Assembly: GCA_036346275.1 (NCBI GenBank)
Contig: CM070728.1
Location: 19,120,723-19,184,722, forward strand
Length of the DNA stretch: 64,000 nucleotides
Reading direction: 5' to 3'
Source: Otatea glauca
Lineage: Eukaryota; Streptophyta; Magnoliopsida; Poales; Poaceae
Within the stretch, counting starts at the first letter, position 1; every line of letters starts with the position of its first letter. The notes beneath the pieces are model-generated. The model worked only from the letters and a program-made list of their open reading frames with translations, did no database searches and was not told the DNA's origin. The position numbers and the translations under genes were made by a program. Shown one piece after another: positions 22,731 through 34,889 of this stretch.

Positions 22731-23500
22731 GACCTGGGAATGTGCCACGGTCGACCGCCTGCCAAGCTAGAGCGCGCCGACCGTCGCCTCGACCACTTCG
22801 AGAAATTGATGGACGGCCCATGCCCAAACCATGGGTTCTCCGTCAAGCACAAGTACCGGATCGCGAAGTCCTCGAGGCGCTATCTCTCTAGCGCCCCCAC
22901 CACGCGCGGAGCAAAGGAAAGAAGCCCGCCGCCCCGCTGAACGGGCGGAGAAGAAGGCAGACGACGAGTTCCCGAGCCCGACGCGTGCCTCATGATCTTC
23001 GAGGACTGGCTACGCCGGCAAGCGCCGACTAAGCTCGCTATCGCGAGGTCCACACCGCCACGCCGGGCGCCCCAATATCTTCGGTGGTCGGAGTTCCCGA
23101 TCACCTTTGATCGGACCGATCATCCCGATCGCGTCCCCACGTACCGGAAGGTACCTGCCGTGGTCACCCGTCGTTTAACGGCGCCTCACGAAGGTGCTGA
23201 TGGACGGGCAGGCCTCAACATCTCTACGCTGAGACGCTCGACGCCATGGGGTCCCGCGCCAAGCCTCCGCCAAGCAAGGCACCTTTCCATGGCGTCATCC
23301 CGCCGAAGCCCATCCGCCGCCGGCGGTCGACCGCCTCGCCACCGGGAGCCGGAAACTTCCGCACCGAGACCCTCACCTTCGAGGTCGTGGATTTCCGGCG
23401 CCTACCACGCCATCCCTGGAGGCTGCGCTACGCCAAGTTCATGGCGATCCTCAACTACGCCTACCTCGCTGAAGATGCCCGACCGCATGGAGTCATCACC
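22731..23500 (+). pseudogene. gag C-terminus and protease, copy 2
   Basis: Begins inside gag. LMDGPCPNHGFSVKHKYR is seen at 22,807-22,860, IFEDWLRRQAPTK at 22,994-23,032 and the protease lead-in RWSEFPITFDRTDHPDRVPT at about 23,083-23,142. EGADGRAGLNIS near 23,190-23,225 corresponds to the protease active-site loop (MDGGSGLN-type in the family), here one frame off. HRPSSLPSIAS-like sequence near 23,500 closes the domain. More of the protease is in a single frame (22,992-23,762) than in copy 1. Confidence 0.75.
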
Positions 23501-23749
23501 GCGCATCGCCCTTCCAGCCTGCCTTCAATCGCGAGCGGGGTACCGCGAAGCTCGCCGGGCGGTCGCTGCCTCTGCGGAACTCAACAAGCTCGAAGGAAGC
23601 CGCCGAGTCCGCCCTCAATCCAAAGAAATCGGGCGGATCCTTCAAACCGCCGAGGACACGAAGGAGGTCACGGTCGATCCACGTGATCCGACTCAAGACC
23701 GTCGGGGGTCGAGCCACGCCCCGCCAAATAGGAAGCGCGCTCGTCGACT

Positions 23750-24960
23750 TCCTCCGCACTAACAAAGATGTCTTCGCATGGAGGTCCTCCGACATGCGGG
23801 CATTCCAAAGGAGGTCGCCGAGCACTTCCTGAGGCGTCCGACTGTGCTCAAAGCCGGCCGCCAACGCCGCTGCGCTCGACGAGGAAAGGCGCAGGTTATA
23901 GGGGAGGAGATCGCCAAACTCTGGCGGCAGTGGTTCGTAAAGAGGTGCGCCACCCGAGTGGCTAGCCAACCTCGCATTTGTAAAAAGAAGAACGGCAATG
24001 GAGAATGTGTTGACTATACGAGTCTCAACAAAGCATGCCCTGCAAGGACCCATTCCTTACCTCGTGATCGACTCAAGTCATCGACTCCACCGAGTGCGTA
24101 GTCTCTTTCCTTTCTCGATGCCTACTCGGGCTACCACCGATTGCGCTTAAAGGAGTCCGACCAGCCGCGACTTCCTTCATCACTCCGCTCGCCTGCTCGC
24201 TATGTCACAATGCCCTTCGGCTGAAGAACGCGGGCGCTACATACCAACGATGTATGCAAACGTGCTTCAATGACCGATCGGCCGCGAACGTTGAGGCATA
24301 TGTCGACGATATTGTCGTAAAGACCAGAAGGTCGACGACCTTATCGCCCGACCTAGAAGAGACTTTCGCGAACCTTCGACGGTTTCGCATAAAGCTCAAC
24401 CTGTAGAAGTGCGCCTTCGGGTCCCCAAAGGAAAGCTCTTAGGCTTCATCGCCTCGAGCGAGGCATCGAGGCCAATCAGAGAAGATCTCGCGATCGCGAG
24501 GATGGGCCCGGCCAAGAACCTCAAAGGTCCGAGGGTCGACCGGATGCTCCGCGGCTTTGAGCCGCTTGTCTCGCCTCGGCGAACGCGAATGCCGCTTCAC
24601 TGTGTCGCTCAAGAAATCCGACCGCTTCGGGCTTGACACCGAGGCTCAGAGGCCCTCACCCGCTTGAAGGCCTTCCCGTCCTCGCCGCCGATCCGGTCGC
24701 CCGGCACTGTGTGAACCGCCTCCTCTACATCGCGCCACTACCCAAGTCGCCGCCGGCCTCGTGGTGGAGCGAAGCGTAAGAAGGCCGTGAGCTCAAGGTA
24801 CAACGGCGGTCTACTTCATCGCTGAGGTACTTTCCGAGTCCAAGACTCCTGCACCCACAGTGCGAAGTTACTCACGCGGTGCTCATCGCAAAGAGGAAAC
24901 TCGTTCACTACTCGATCAACACGCCATCACCGTGGTGACCACGCCCCACTAGGCGAGATC
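23750..24960 (+). pseudogene. reverse transcriptase and RNase H, copy 2
   Basis: Same motif order as copy 1: the TNKDVFAWRSSDM linker at 23,760, KKKNGNGECVDYTS (with a deletion relative to copy 1) at about 23,981-24,022, LNKACP (24,025), VTMPFG (24,203), YVDDIVVK (about 24,299-24,322) and YFIAEVLSES (24,811-24,840) in RNase H. Deletions at the KNGQWR block and before it break the frame at positions different from those in copy 1, so the two copies decayed, or were mis-called, independently. Confidence 0.8.
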
Positions 24961-25104
24961 ATCCACAATCGCGATGCCTCGTGAAGGATAGCCAAATGGG
25001 CGCCGAGCTTAGCGGCCATGGCATAATATACGCCCTGACGGCGATCAAGTCGCAGGCTCGCCGACTTCGCCGCCGAGCGACCAAAGCCGAGCACCACCAG
25101 GTGG

Positions 25105-25480
25105 TCAAGACCCCAGCATCGACAATGTACTTCGACGGTCTTACGCCAAGAATGGCGCGCGCGGAGTCGCCATCATCTCCCACTCGAACAGCTTCAATAC
25201 GCCATTAGGTTGCTCTTCGACGCGACCAACAACATTGCCGAGCACGCAGGCTCGCCAACGGTCTCCGGATCGCCGCCGACCTCGGTGCTCGCCGGCTCTA
25301 CGCCCACGGGACTCCAAGCTTGTCGTCGACCAAGTCATGAAGGCTGCGGCCCCGAGACGCCCGCATGGCCGCTGCATCGCCGAGAAGCACGCCCGGCCGA
25401 GGAGCGCTTCAAGGGTTTCGAAGCCACCATAGCTACCGACGCATAATGGCGAGGCCGATCACCGCCAATCTTGCCTCCAG
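25105..25480 (+). pseudogene. second RNase H, copy 2
   Basis: TPASTMYFDG at about 25,110-25,138, LLFDATNNIAEHA at 25,210-25,248, then GDSKLVVDQVMK-type sequence near 25,310-25,340, over at least three frames. Same place and order as in copy 1, which supports the Tat-lineage assignment. Confidence 0.7.
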
Positions 25481-25749
25481 CAGAGAGCCCGTCCCCGCCC
25501 GGGATCTTCGCTCTCGACTCCTGCGCTCCATCGTCTACCGACTCGGCGGTCAAGCGCCACCCGACCAATCCAAAGACGGCCGCCGGACCGACGCCACGGC
25601 CGGGCGAAGACTTGGTCGGATCGCCCGCGTGTGCTAGCACTCGAGTCCGACCGAGGAGGCCCTACATCGACCGCTTGACTCGACGGGTCACTTCGACCGA
25701 CCGAGGCCGGCGCCGCCCGCGGCAAAATCCTTCGTCCCGACGCCTGCAC

Positions 25750-26806
25750 CTCTACAAAGGAGTCCCTCGGGGTCCTCCAAAAATGTATCTTGACCGACCA
25801 AGGAAAATAAATGCCGGACGATATACACAGCGGAGTCTCGGTCCACGCAAAGCACCCGATCTCTTGTGGAAAGGCCTTTCGACAAGGTTTCTATCGCCAA
25901 CCGCGGTCGGTGCGACGAGCATATCGTGACGCGACCGTGAAGGATGCCGCTTTGCTCTCAGACGATCTCGCCAAATTTGCTTTGCTGACGATCCCCATCA
26001 CGTGGCCTTTGCCGTCTGGGACTCGATTTGGTCCCGCCTTCAGAAAGCGCCGGGCTTCACCCACCTACTCGTCGCGCGTAGACAAGTTCACCAAGTGGAT
26101 AGAGGCCAAGCGGTCGTGAGCGCCACGCCGGTACAAGCGCCATCTTCTTCCGCGACATCGCTTTTAGGTTTGGAGTCCCAAACCCATCATCACCGACAAC
26201 GGAACACGCTCACGGGAAGGAATTTCTCGAGTTCTGTGGACGACTTCAACATCCGTGTCGATTGGGCGCGAGAGCCCATCCGCGGACTAACGGCGTGTCG
26301 AGCGCACTAACGGCATGATCCTTCAAGGACTCAAGCCGCGGATCTTCGATCGGCTCCAAAGATTTCGCGGTATTGGTAGCCGAGCCGCCCTCGTGCTCTC
26401 GAGTTCGCGGACCACGCCGAGCCGGCGACCGGTTCACACCTTCTTTATGGTGTTCTACGCCGGGCGCTTTTGCCCATCGACCGAATACGGCTCCCGAGAT
26501 TGCAAGCCTTCGATGAGGCTCGGGGCTCGCCTGCAACAAGACGCCATCGACCACCGACGAGGCGCGGGCGACGGCCGCCGCTCGGGCCGGATATCAACAA
26601 GCCTCGCGCCGCTACCACGGCCGCCAAGTTCGAGGACGATCCTTCGGTACCGGGGACTTGGTTCTGCGTCGGGTCCAGTCAACCAAAGATAAGCACAAGT
26701 CGACGCCGAGGGAGGTCCTTTCACCGTCGTGGAAGTTCTCCGACCGCACCTTCCGACTCAAGGACGCCGATGGTCGATCCTCCTAATGCTCGAACATTGA
26801 AAAGTT
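25750..26806 (+). pseudogene. integrase, copy 2
   Basis: CGKAFRQGFYRQP at 25,868-25,906 (zinc-binding region), TIPITWPLPSGTRFGP at 25,989-26,035 in one frame of the core start, FTKWIEAK at about 26,088-26,112, and a SIITDNGT-type core Asp block (frame-shifted) near 26,190. FCGRLQHPC/DDFNIRVDWAREPIRG follows at about 26,235-26,285, GMILQGLKPRIFDRLQRF at about 26,313-26,365, and TFRLKDADG-type C-terminus near 26,750-26,775. The pol reading ends near 26,806. Confidence 0.75.
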
Positions 26807-27514
26807 AAGGCGATTCTATCCCTAAACTCTTTCCTCTTCCTAGCATGCTCTTTACCTTTTTCCTTCCGAGCACACAGTCGCCGTGCGACGACTGGGTCGC
26901 CTTCTACGCCCCGCTCAGCCGCTTCCCTTGCCGGCACTTGCGCTGGTTGATGACCCAACCGACCACAAGGTCCTTCCCGCGGTAACTCCTTTGACCTAAG
27001 TGCTCCATACCTCGCCCGGCTATGGTTGCTAACACTTCGCGGAAGAAGGAAGTACCCGAGTGGAGTGACCTTTGGGTCGGCAGGAACACTCTCCCGCACG
27101 AACTCACCTATCCCACGCGCTTTATGAGGGTACGTGACCCGACCGTCATGAGGTCCATCCCTGAGCGGTAACCCTCTCAACCCAAGTGTTACTACCTACG
27201 CCCACGGCTACTGGTTGCTAAGTAGCACTTTGCAAGAAGGAAGTGCCCGAGTGGAAAGATCCCCGGCCGGTCTAGAACACTCCTATCCTCACAAGTGCGC
27301 CTAACCGCTGACAGCCAAGTCTCCAATCCACCTCGCTCCTCCCAAAACAACCCGACCTACGCACAAGTATTCCCCTGCTGTCCTTAGGGCTATGGTCGCC
27401 AAACGCTCATCCTAAATACGAAAAAGGACGAGGGACGATTCTCGGGACTTGATAATTTCAAGATTGTTTAAATAACGGTCTTTACAATCTAAGAAGGATA
27501 AAGCTAACTTTTTC

Positions 27515-30500
27515 TACTCTTCTTGACAAAGCGACCGTGGCGCGGAGAGTTGGCTGCCTCGCTTCCTCGAAGGCGGCTGCGCGGGATGCGCCGGCGATCT
27601 CCTCGGCGCGGGCTCGGGCCAAGAGCTCGAACCGACGATCTCCTCGCCGATCCGGCTCCCGCCACGCCGCCCCCCACCACCGCGAGGTCGATGCCATCGT
27701 AGTACGAGATGGTGTTGACCACGCGATGAAGCTCCGCGCGCGCCGGTGACCACCGCTCTTCTACGGTCCGCACTTTCGGGCGCCACGAGGGCAAGGCACT
27801 CGCCCGCCGGCCCAAGGATGCGGTCGCGACTCCGACCGGCCTTGCGAGGGCCTCCACCGGCGCCATCTCGCCCGACCGCCCTCGGCCGACCTTCACGCCG
27901 CCGCCTCGCCCCGCCACGACGCCACGCCACGCGCGGCGGCCGTTCTCTGCGCTTCCACGGCGACGCCGATTCTTCTTCGCGCCTCTGATTATGGAGATTT
28001 TGATAAGTTCGCCTGCGGGTCGCACCCCCAAACTTAATTGAAGAATTGAGACACTTACCGCCGCGAGTTGGTCGATTGCCGCTTCCGACTTCGGGCCAGA
28101 TGAAGTCTTCACTCGCCGCCTCTTCGAGCGATCGCGCGCTCGGAGCGAACTCGCATTGGCCCCCGAGCCTTGTTCCGCTCGGTCCGCAGACGTGTTACTC
28201 GTGGCTCACGATCCTCCGCAACAGCAACGGCATCCTTGGCCTCGGTGACTCCGTGAGGACTCGATTCGCCATTTTCGCCTCAAAGCCTTGGCTCCTAGGC
28301 GCCATCATGAAGGGCCTTGTGGCCTCTTCAAATCCTTGGCGGATCACCACCGCCTCCGACCGCCTAATGCGCAGGCCTCTGGCTAGGCGCACTCAAGGCG
28401 CACCGATCGCACTCCGCCGCACCGCCACGATCGTCGGAGCGCCGCAAGAGCTCGACCGACGCGACGGCGATCCCGCAAGTCTTTGCAAAATGTGGACACT
28501 CCGTTAGTCGCGCTGGAAGAACTATCAAAATGTGCGACGAATCGTAACTTTTTCTACCGACCTACTCGGGCGATCGGCCGACTCCCGACCATCATATCCG
28601 GGGCCACCGGTGGAAGACTTTAGAGCAAGGGCTAGACCTTCACGGATCGCCTATCTCGCTTCAGCGCCAGTAGCGCCTTGCCGAAGGGTGGCCCACTCGC
28701 TTCCTCCGCCTCACCCATGACGCCCGACTGAATTACACCCGGCGGCGCTACTGCCTCGCTCGTTCGGCGGACGCCACCCGCCCAAAGCACCATGGGCAAG
28801 GGTGACGAGGTCAACCCTTCGAATCCTCGGCGACTTGCGCCGAGGGCATCGGCCGCACCTCCCCGACGAGGGTTTCGCACCTCCGTCGCCGGCCCGCCAC
28901 GATCGGGCGCGATCACCGCAACGCCAAGTCTCATCCTCAAACGACGATCACGCTGTCCGGAGGGTCTCACCGAGGCGCGGAAGTTCTTCTTGGCACACGA
29001 CCGGGTGGGGCTCTGTCCTCGGCGGCGCATCAAGGCCGACGCTGACGCTGCGGATCTTCGCCGACCCAACCGGGTCATCAAATCACCGCGCCATTTATGG
29101 GCCGATGTGGCACGCCCACGATCACCCCAAAGATAGGCGCCGCGACGTTGCAAAGATGCAAGAGTCGCCGCGCGGCTTTGCCAAAAAGAAAATGCTCCAA
29201 AATAAAATAATAATACACTTACAAGGCCGAAGCGGGTGCGTGGCACGCGCGCTCTCTTTGCCGCCCCGCCAAGGGCAGTCGGCCGGCCGCTTCTCGCCAC
29301 CTCCACCGAGACGCGACGACCGCAAGCGCAAGATCACCCCCACCGAGGATCCGTGGCCACGGGCCCGTGACGCCGCCTCGCCGAGTCCACGCCGCCGCCG
29401 GCGGCGGTCGAAAAACCCACCATAGGGGTGGCCGAGGCACTCCCGCCGCCGCTGGAAGTCGTCCCCACGGCGGTGGTCTCGACACATCCTCGCCGCCGCA
29501 GCGCGCCGCCGCGCTCTTGCTTTTTCCTCCTCCTTTCCTCCTTCCGCTTCTTGCGGAGGAGTCGCCGCTGCCCTCGCCGGGCGCCGCTCAAGGCTTCTTA
29601 TCCCGGGAGCGGCGCTGGAAGACATCCCCATGAGCCCCGAGAGGATGCAGAATGTCGGTGGCGCGAAGGATGAGAAAAGAGAGGCGTAAAGGAATTTCAC
29701 CGGCTACAGATTCGGCGAAAAGCCGCGAGAATGGCTCCGGTGGCCATCCGCGGCCATAGCAGTGGCGCTGCCGCCAGAACGGCCGCCACCCGAGCCTCCA
29801 CCTCGACGCTGCCAGCTGGTTCGCCATCTCGCCCGGCCGGACGGCCCGCATACCGAACAGGTGCGGCACGGCACAAGTGGTTGCACGCGATCCCCATGAA
29901 GGCGCGCACAACCACGCCCCCGGTGAGCCCTCGCCTTTGAGCCCCGACCGCTTCCACGATCGGGCCGCTTGTTCTTCTCCCTCTTTTGGCGCCCCGCCCA
30001 CCGCCTCCGCCACGGAAGCTCTCCTGAAACGAGGGGCGCCGCGCCGACGCTTCGAACGTAGAGCCATTCGAACGCCACCCTTGTTAGACGAGGGCAGCTT
30101 CACCTCAGTACTCCGTGTTCGACCGGGCGGCCGAGGGCCAGTGCACCAGAGGCGCCGCAAGGCCCGACGGCCTGTCCTTCCGTAGCCTTGCTCGAAGAAG
30201 TGCTCCACAACGCCAAAGGCGGCTCGATCCCCAAGAAGGCTTCGCACAACGTGATGAAGATGGCGGCGTGGAGGACCCCATTAGGGTTGAGATGGTGCAC
30301 CTCCACCTTGTAATGAAACAACAGCCCCTGACGAACGGGTGCAATGGCAGCCAAAGCCAGCGCCAAGAACGAGGCGGGCACCACGATCTCGCTGCTTCGC
30401 GGCGCGGGGTGATAGCCCCTGGCCGGCACCCTCCACCGGAAGGTCTCATGCAGCATGAGGAAGCCCTTCTTCACCAAGCCGATCGCGCGCACTCTTCTTG

Positions 30501-30530
30501 GCGCGAGCACTCCGCCACGACATCTTCACA
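27515..30530 (-). pseudogene. antisense ORF, 'putative gypsy type transposon' domain, copy 2
   Basis: Same gene as in copy 1. The longest clean segment reads leftward from 30,510: AIGLVKKGFLMLHETFRW, then FHYKVEVHHLNPNGVLHAAI and TLCEAFLGIEPPLALW in one frame (about 30,320-30,215). The Lys/Glu-rich region (EAEGGKEEEKARARRRA, about 29,580-29,530) and the coiled-coil-like Ala/Arg region near 27,700-27,950 follow. The intron-like CTTACAAGG (GTAAGT on the minus strand) recurs at about 29,215. No function is known. Keeping the ORF, its introns and its TATA box in both copies suggests it belongs to the element. Confidence 0.65.
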
Positions 30531-30657
30531 GGGAGACGACCGAAGGTGAGAAAGAAAGGTCGGGTTTTCTTTCCTTAGCTCTCTGGTGCTCTTCTTGTTT
30601 CGTGAGGCGAGATGCAAAAGGGCAAGAAAACGTGACCACTCAAAGCACCTAACGGCG

Positions 30658-30664
30658 ATTTATA
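30658..30664 (-). promoter_or_regulatory. TATA box for the antisense ORF, copy 2
   Basis: TATAAAT on the minus strand, in the position matching copy 1 (9,031-9,038). The flanking CTCTATAAAT core is shared although neighbouring bases have diverged. The stretch 30,670-31,430 is non-coding element sequence. Confidence 0.45.
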
Positions 30665-31430
30665 GAGGATTTAACGAACGCCGCCAAGCGCGCCCGCAAT
30701 GACGTCGCGACCACCCTCGCTCGTCGCGCCACCGTAACTCCTGCCCAATACCACTCCGCTTTAATCCTCGCCTTGTCAGCGTAAGGGCCATAAAGACGCC
30801 GCCGAACAACGTGTCCCGTAACCTCTTGGTCTCCGCCTTTAGGCCGGAACGGTTGCTCCGGGGCGCGCGCGAGAAGCCCACTGGGCCGCTGCGGCCCCAA
30901 GACGGCAAAAGCTTTGTGGCTTGCGCCAGGCCCAGCGAGGAGCCAGGGTTCAAAAGGCCTACCCCACCGGATGGGTATAAAGCCGCCCAAAGAAAAACTT
31001 GAGCAAGGCGGGTATGAGGTGAGCCCCACGGTGGGCCCTCGCTAGGTCGGCCGACGGCCTAATCACCTCTACTCGCCCGAGACCATACTTCACACTCTCC
31101 CGGAGCTCATCAATGAGCGACACCACCGTGCTCTGGTCGGCGGACGACCCAGAGTCCATACGGGATTGAGTAAAGAAAGGTTTTTATGGGTCGCCCACAC
31201 AGGCCAGACACCCTACTCGGGACCGTCCGCTCGGAAGGGTCCCCTTGGCGGACCTCCCAGACCCACTGACTACCCGCTATTAGCTCCACGAGCACGGCGC
31301 TCAAACCAACGCAGTAAACGCCCGCCATCCTCCAGTCCCACACTGCGGATGGGGTATACATGTGGGATAGACGGCGACCATTCCTCTCGCAGCTACCCTC
31401 GCCTCGACGAGGACTCGAGAAGGATGCCCC

Positions 31431-31693
31431 ACGCCCAGCCACGACGGTAACGAGCACTCACGCCCAGCCACGACGGTAAACGAGCACTCACGCCCAGCCA
31501 CGACGGAACGAGCACTCACGCCCAGCCACGACGGTAAACGAGCACTCACGCCCAGCTACGACGGTAACGAGCACTCACGCCCAGCCACGACGGTAAATGA
31601 GCACTCACGCCCAGCTACGACGGAACGAGCACTCACGCCCGGCCACGACGGTGAACGAGCACTCACGCCCAGCCACGACGTTAAACGAGCACT
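31431..31693. repeat. 29-bp satellite array, copy 2
   Basis: About nine units built on ACGCCCAGCCACGACGG followed by TAAACGAGCACTC. Relative to copy 1, most units show the same C-to-T and G-to-A changes, so the array was homogenised within each copy or changed before amplification. Confidence 0.9.
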
Positions 31694-33010
31694 TGACACT
31701 AGAACCTCACGGAGGCATCCGGCCGCCCTCGCCGACCAAGGCACCGTCTAGCTACGACGTTAACGAGCACTCGACACCGTGAGCCTCACAGAGGCATCCG
31801 GCCGCCCCGCCACCAAGGCGGCCGGACACTAGAACCTCACGGAGGCATCCGGCCGCCCCGCCGACCAAGGCACCGTCTAGCTACGACGTTAAACGAGCAC
31901 TCTGACACCGAACCTCACAGAGGCATCCGGCCGTCCCGCCACCAAGGCACTTTGACACCGTAACCTCACAGAGGCATCCGGCCGTCCCGCCGACCAAGGC
32001 ACTCGGACACCGTAACCTCACAGAGGCATCCGGCCGCCCCGCCGACCAAGGCGCCGGACACTAGAACCTCACAGAGGCATCCGGCCGCCCCGCCACCAAG
32101 GCACTCGGACACCGTAACCTCACAGAGGCATCCGGCCGCCCCGCCACCAAGGCAAATGGACACTAGAACCTCACGGAGGCATCCGGCCGCCCTCGCCACC
32201 AAGGCACCGTTTAGCTACGACGTTAACGAGCACTCTGACACCGTAACCTCACAGAGGCATCTCGTCGCCCCGCCACCAAGGCATCGGACACTAGAACCTC
32301 ACGGAGGCATCCGGCCGCCCTGCCACCAAGGCACCGCCTAGCTACGACGTTAACGAGCACTCTGACACCAACCTCACAGAGGCATCCGGCCGTCCCGCCG
32401 ACCAAGGCACTCTGACACCGTAACCTCACAGAGGCATCCGGCCGTCCACCGACCAAGGCACTCGGACACCGTAACCTCACAGGCATCCGGCCGCCCCGCC
32501 ACCAAGGCGCCGGACACTAGAACCTCACAGGCATCCGGCCGCCCCGCCACCAAGGCGATCGGACACTAGAACCTCACGGAGGCATCCGGTCGTCCCCGCC
32601 GACCAAGGCACCGCTTAGCTACGACGTTAAACGAGCACTCGGACACCGTAACCTCACAGAGGCATCCGGCCGCCCCGCCGACCAAGGCGCTGGACACTAG
32701 AACCTCACGGAGGCATCCGGCCGCCCTGCCACCAAGGCACCGTTTAGCTACGACGTTAACGAGCACTCGGACACCAACCTCACAGAGGCATCCGGCCGCC
32801 CCGCCGACCAAGGCACTCGGACACCAACCTCACAGAGGCATCCGGCCGCCCCGCCACCAAGGCACTCGGACACCGTAACCTCACAGAGGCATCCGGCCGC
32901 CCCGCCACCAAGGCAAATGGACACTAGAACCTCACAGAGGCATCCGGTCGTCCTGCCGACCAAGGCACTCGGACACCCGAACCTCACAGGGGCATCCGGT
33001 CGCCCTGACG
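31694..33010. repeat. about 52-bp satellite with higher-order structure, copy 2
   Basis: Units built on ACCTCACAGAGGCATCCGGC, CGCCCCGCC and ACCAAGGCACTCGGACACC. The interspersed TAGCTACGACGTTAA module is at 31,749, 31,879, 32,212, 32,339, 32,616 and 32,745. These are pairs about 130 bp apart repeating every 406-463 bp, the same hierarchy as in copy 1. Confidence 0.9.
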
Positions 33011-34239
33011 ACCGATGCACCATCCACAACGATTAAAATTAAAGCAAACTCATCGCAGAGACATTTTCATAAAGAAAAAGAAAATTTCATTATAGGCCAA
33101 CAGGCTCAAACTTTACACAACTTTACACACAGTACCCGACAGATACAAGAGTGGCCACGCTGCACCACGGCAGACTCTACCCACGCCTAGAACCTATCAA
33201 ACATCCGCGCGCATCGGTGGCACCGACGCATCTGTCGGTAGGCCCTGCTGTGTCGACGGACAGCCGCCACGGCCGCGAAGCAACACGCCGATGCCTCTGC
33301 CGCTGCTCACGACATCGACGCGGCCGCACTAACTACGGCCGGCGCCTTGCGCCATCGCCCGTAAGGGCCCCCTTACCACCTCGAGCCTCGAACGCCTCGA
33401 GCAATACACAACGTATGCGAGCGCGCGGCCTGCGCCTTCTTCCTCCTCGAGCTCGCCATCGCTGGTCGAACTCACCCAAAGCTCGCCAGAGGATCTTCTT
33501 CTTCTACCGTGACGCCATCGCCAAAGCTAAAGACTAGAGGATGTCTCAAGCCATTTGAAAGAACAAAAGAAAAGCTCTCGCCCCTTCAAGCAAGCTACGC
33601 ACATGATATATATATCCGGGCTAAGGAAGGCTAAGCGCCTCAGAGTAAATGCGGTGCCGAAAACGAAGCATCCTTCACCGTAAACCCGAGGCGCTAAGAA
33701 GACGAGCAGCGCGGCGCGGCTAAACTACGCCGCATGCGCAACGAGGCAAGTAAAAGCCCCGCGGTTCAAATGCCCCGCCAAACTCCGGACATACCGCCAA
33801 GTCCAACGGCACACCGACGGAATCGCTAATCGGACGGCCGGATCGACCTACCGTGCCCGCCACCACTTTCGTCAAGTTCAACCCCAACCGACCGCCAAAT
33901 CGCTTGGGAGTTCGGGGCTACCGACGAATACTAATAAAAAGGATACCCCAACAGCCAAGCAACGAGCCAGCAGCCTCAAGCATATCTCCACCTTAACAGC
34001 CGCACCGCCCGCCGCGACCGATTCACCCGCGAGATCGCGAAGGCATCCGCTTCGACCGCCAGGGAAGCGAATCCGACCGAACAAATGATCCCGACTTCTC
34101 TTGGCGGGCGGATCTCCGACCGACCAAGCCAAGGTGGTGAACGCCGAGTGCCGCGGTCAAGTCCTCACCGCCTACCGCCACGCACCCTGGGATAAAGTCA
34201 ATCGAGCGACTATACGAGGGCGGTGGCTCCTTCCCAAGA

Positions 34240-34819
34240 AGATCCGTGATCAGAGAAGACAAAGCTTCAAATTTCATCAACCGTCACGTGATAAAGACGA
34301 GCGCACGCTCCTCCCGAGGCAAGCACCGGCCACGCGCACTCGACGTCGGCAAGATTCGCAAGGATCACAGAGGGCAAGCACGCTACTTCCGGAAATACCT
34401 AACCTCCCCGACCACCAAGGCTACCAACCCAAAGATGGGCAAGACGGTGGCGACGACCCATAGGACGAAGGACCGAGCTCCTAGCGAGGTCGCCTCGCTT
34501 TCCTCCTAACTCGATGTAACTCCGCCTTCCTTTTGTATAAAAGGAGGCAGGCTAAACGATTCAAAGAACAACGAGCAAGAACAAGAAAGGAGAGAGCGCT
34601 ATCAAACTCCTCTCGCTAAGCCATTGGCATTCTCGCTTGTAAAACTTTGTGCACTATCTGTACTCAAGAGTAATACAACACCACCACACACGAATCGAGT
34701 AGGGACCTTCACCAACCAAGATACATCTTGGACTCACGAGTCTAACCATTCAGGGAGTGGAACGCGCGACCCCCTAGACTTACAAATTTTACTTGCCGGC
34801 GCTCCCGAAAACGCCGACA
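34240..34819 (+). repeat. 3' LTR-like region of retrotransposon copy 2 (left limit uncertain)
   Basis: TATAAAAGG at 34,536-34,544, an A-rich leader, a GTAATACAAC stretch near 34,670 and a right end of CGACA at 34,819 that joins MULE A sequence. The left limit is arbitrary, as for copy 1. 33,010-34,240 is element sequence with the second antisense ORF equivalent (about 33,100-33,560, interrupted) and no other recognisable content. Confidence 0.5.
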
Positions 34820-34889
34820 CAATGCATAAATGATTTGAACAATTTAAAGTGATAACGCTGTCATGTTACTAACTCGGAGAGTTATACAA

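Larger units (their letters stand above)
22731..34819 (+). mobile_element. Ty3/gypsy LTR retrotransposon, Tat lineage, copy 2 (5' end in gap)
   Basis: Collinear with copy 1 from the gag C-terminus to the end: protease, RT, both RNases H, integrase, antisense ORF, both satellites, second antisense ORF and LTR promoter. It ends with CGAAAACGCCGACA at 34,819. The next bases, CAATGCATAAATG, match an uninterrupted site in MULE C at about 56,757, so this copy inserted into MULE A. The copies differ by many 1-3 base indels and by C/T and G/A changes. No coding domain is intact. Confidence 0.85.
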
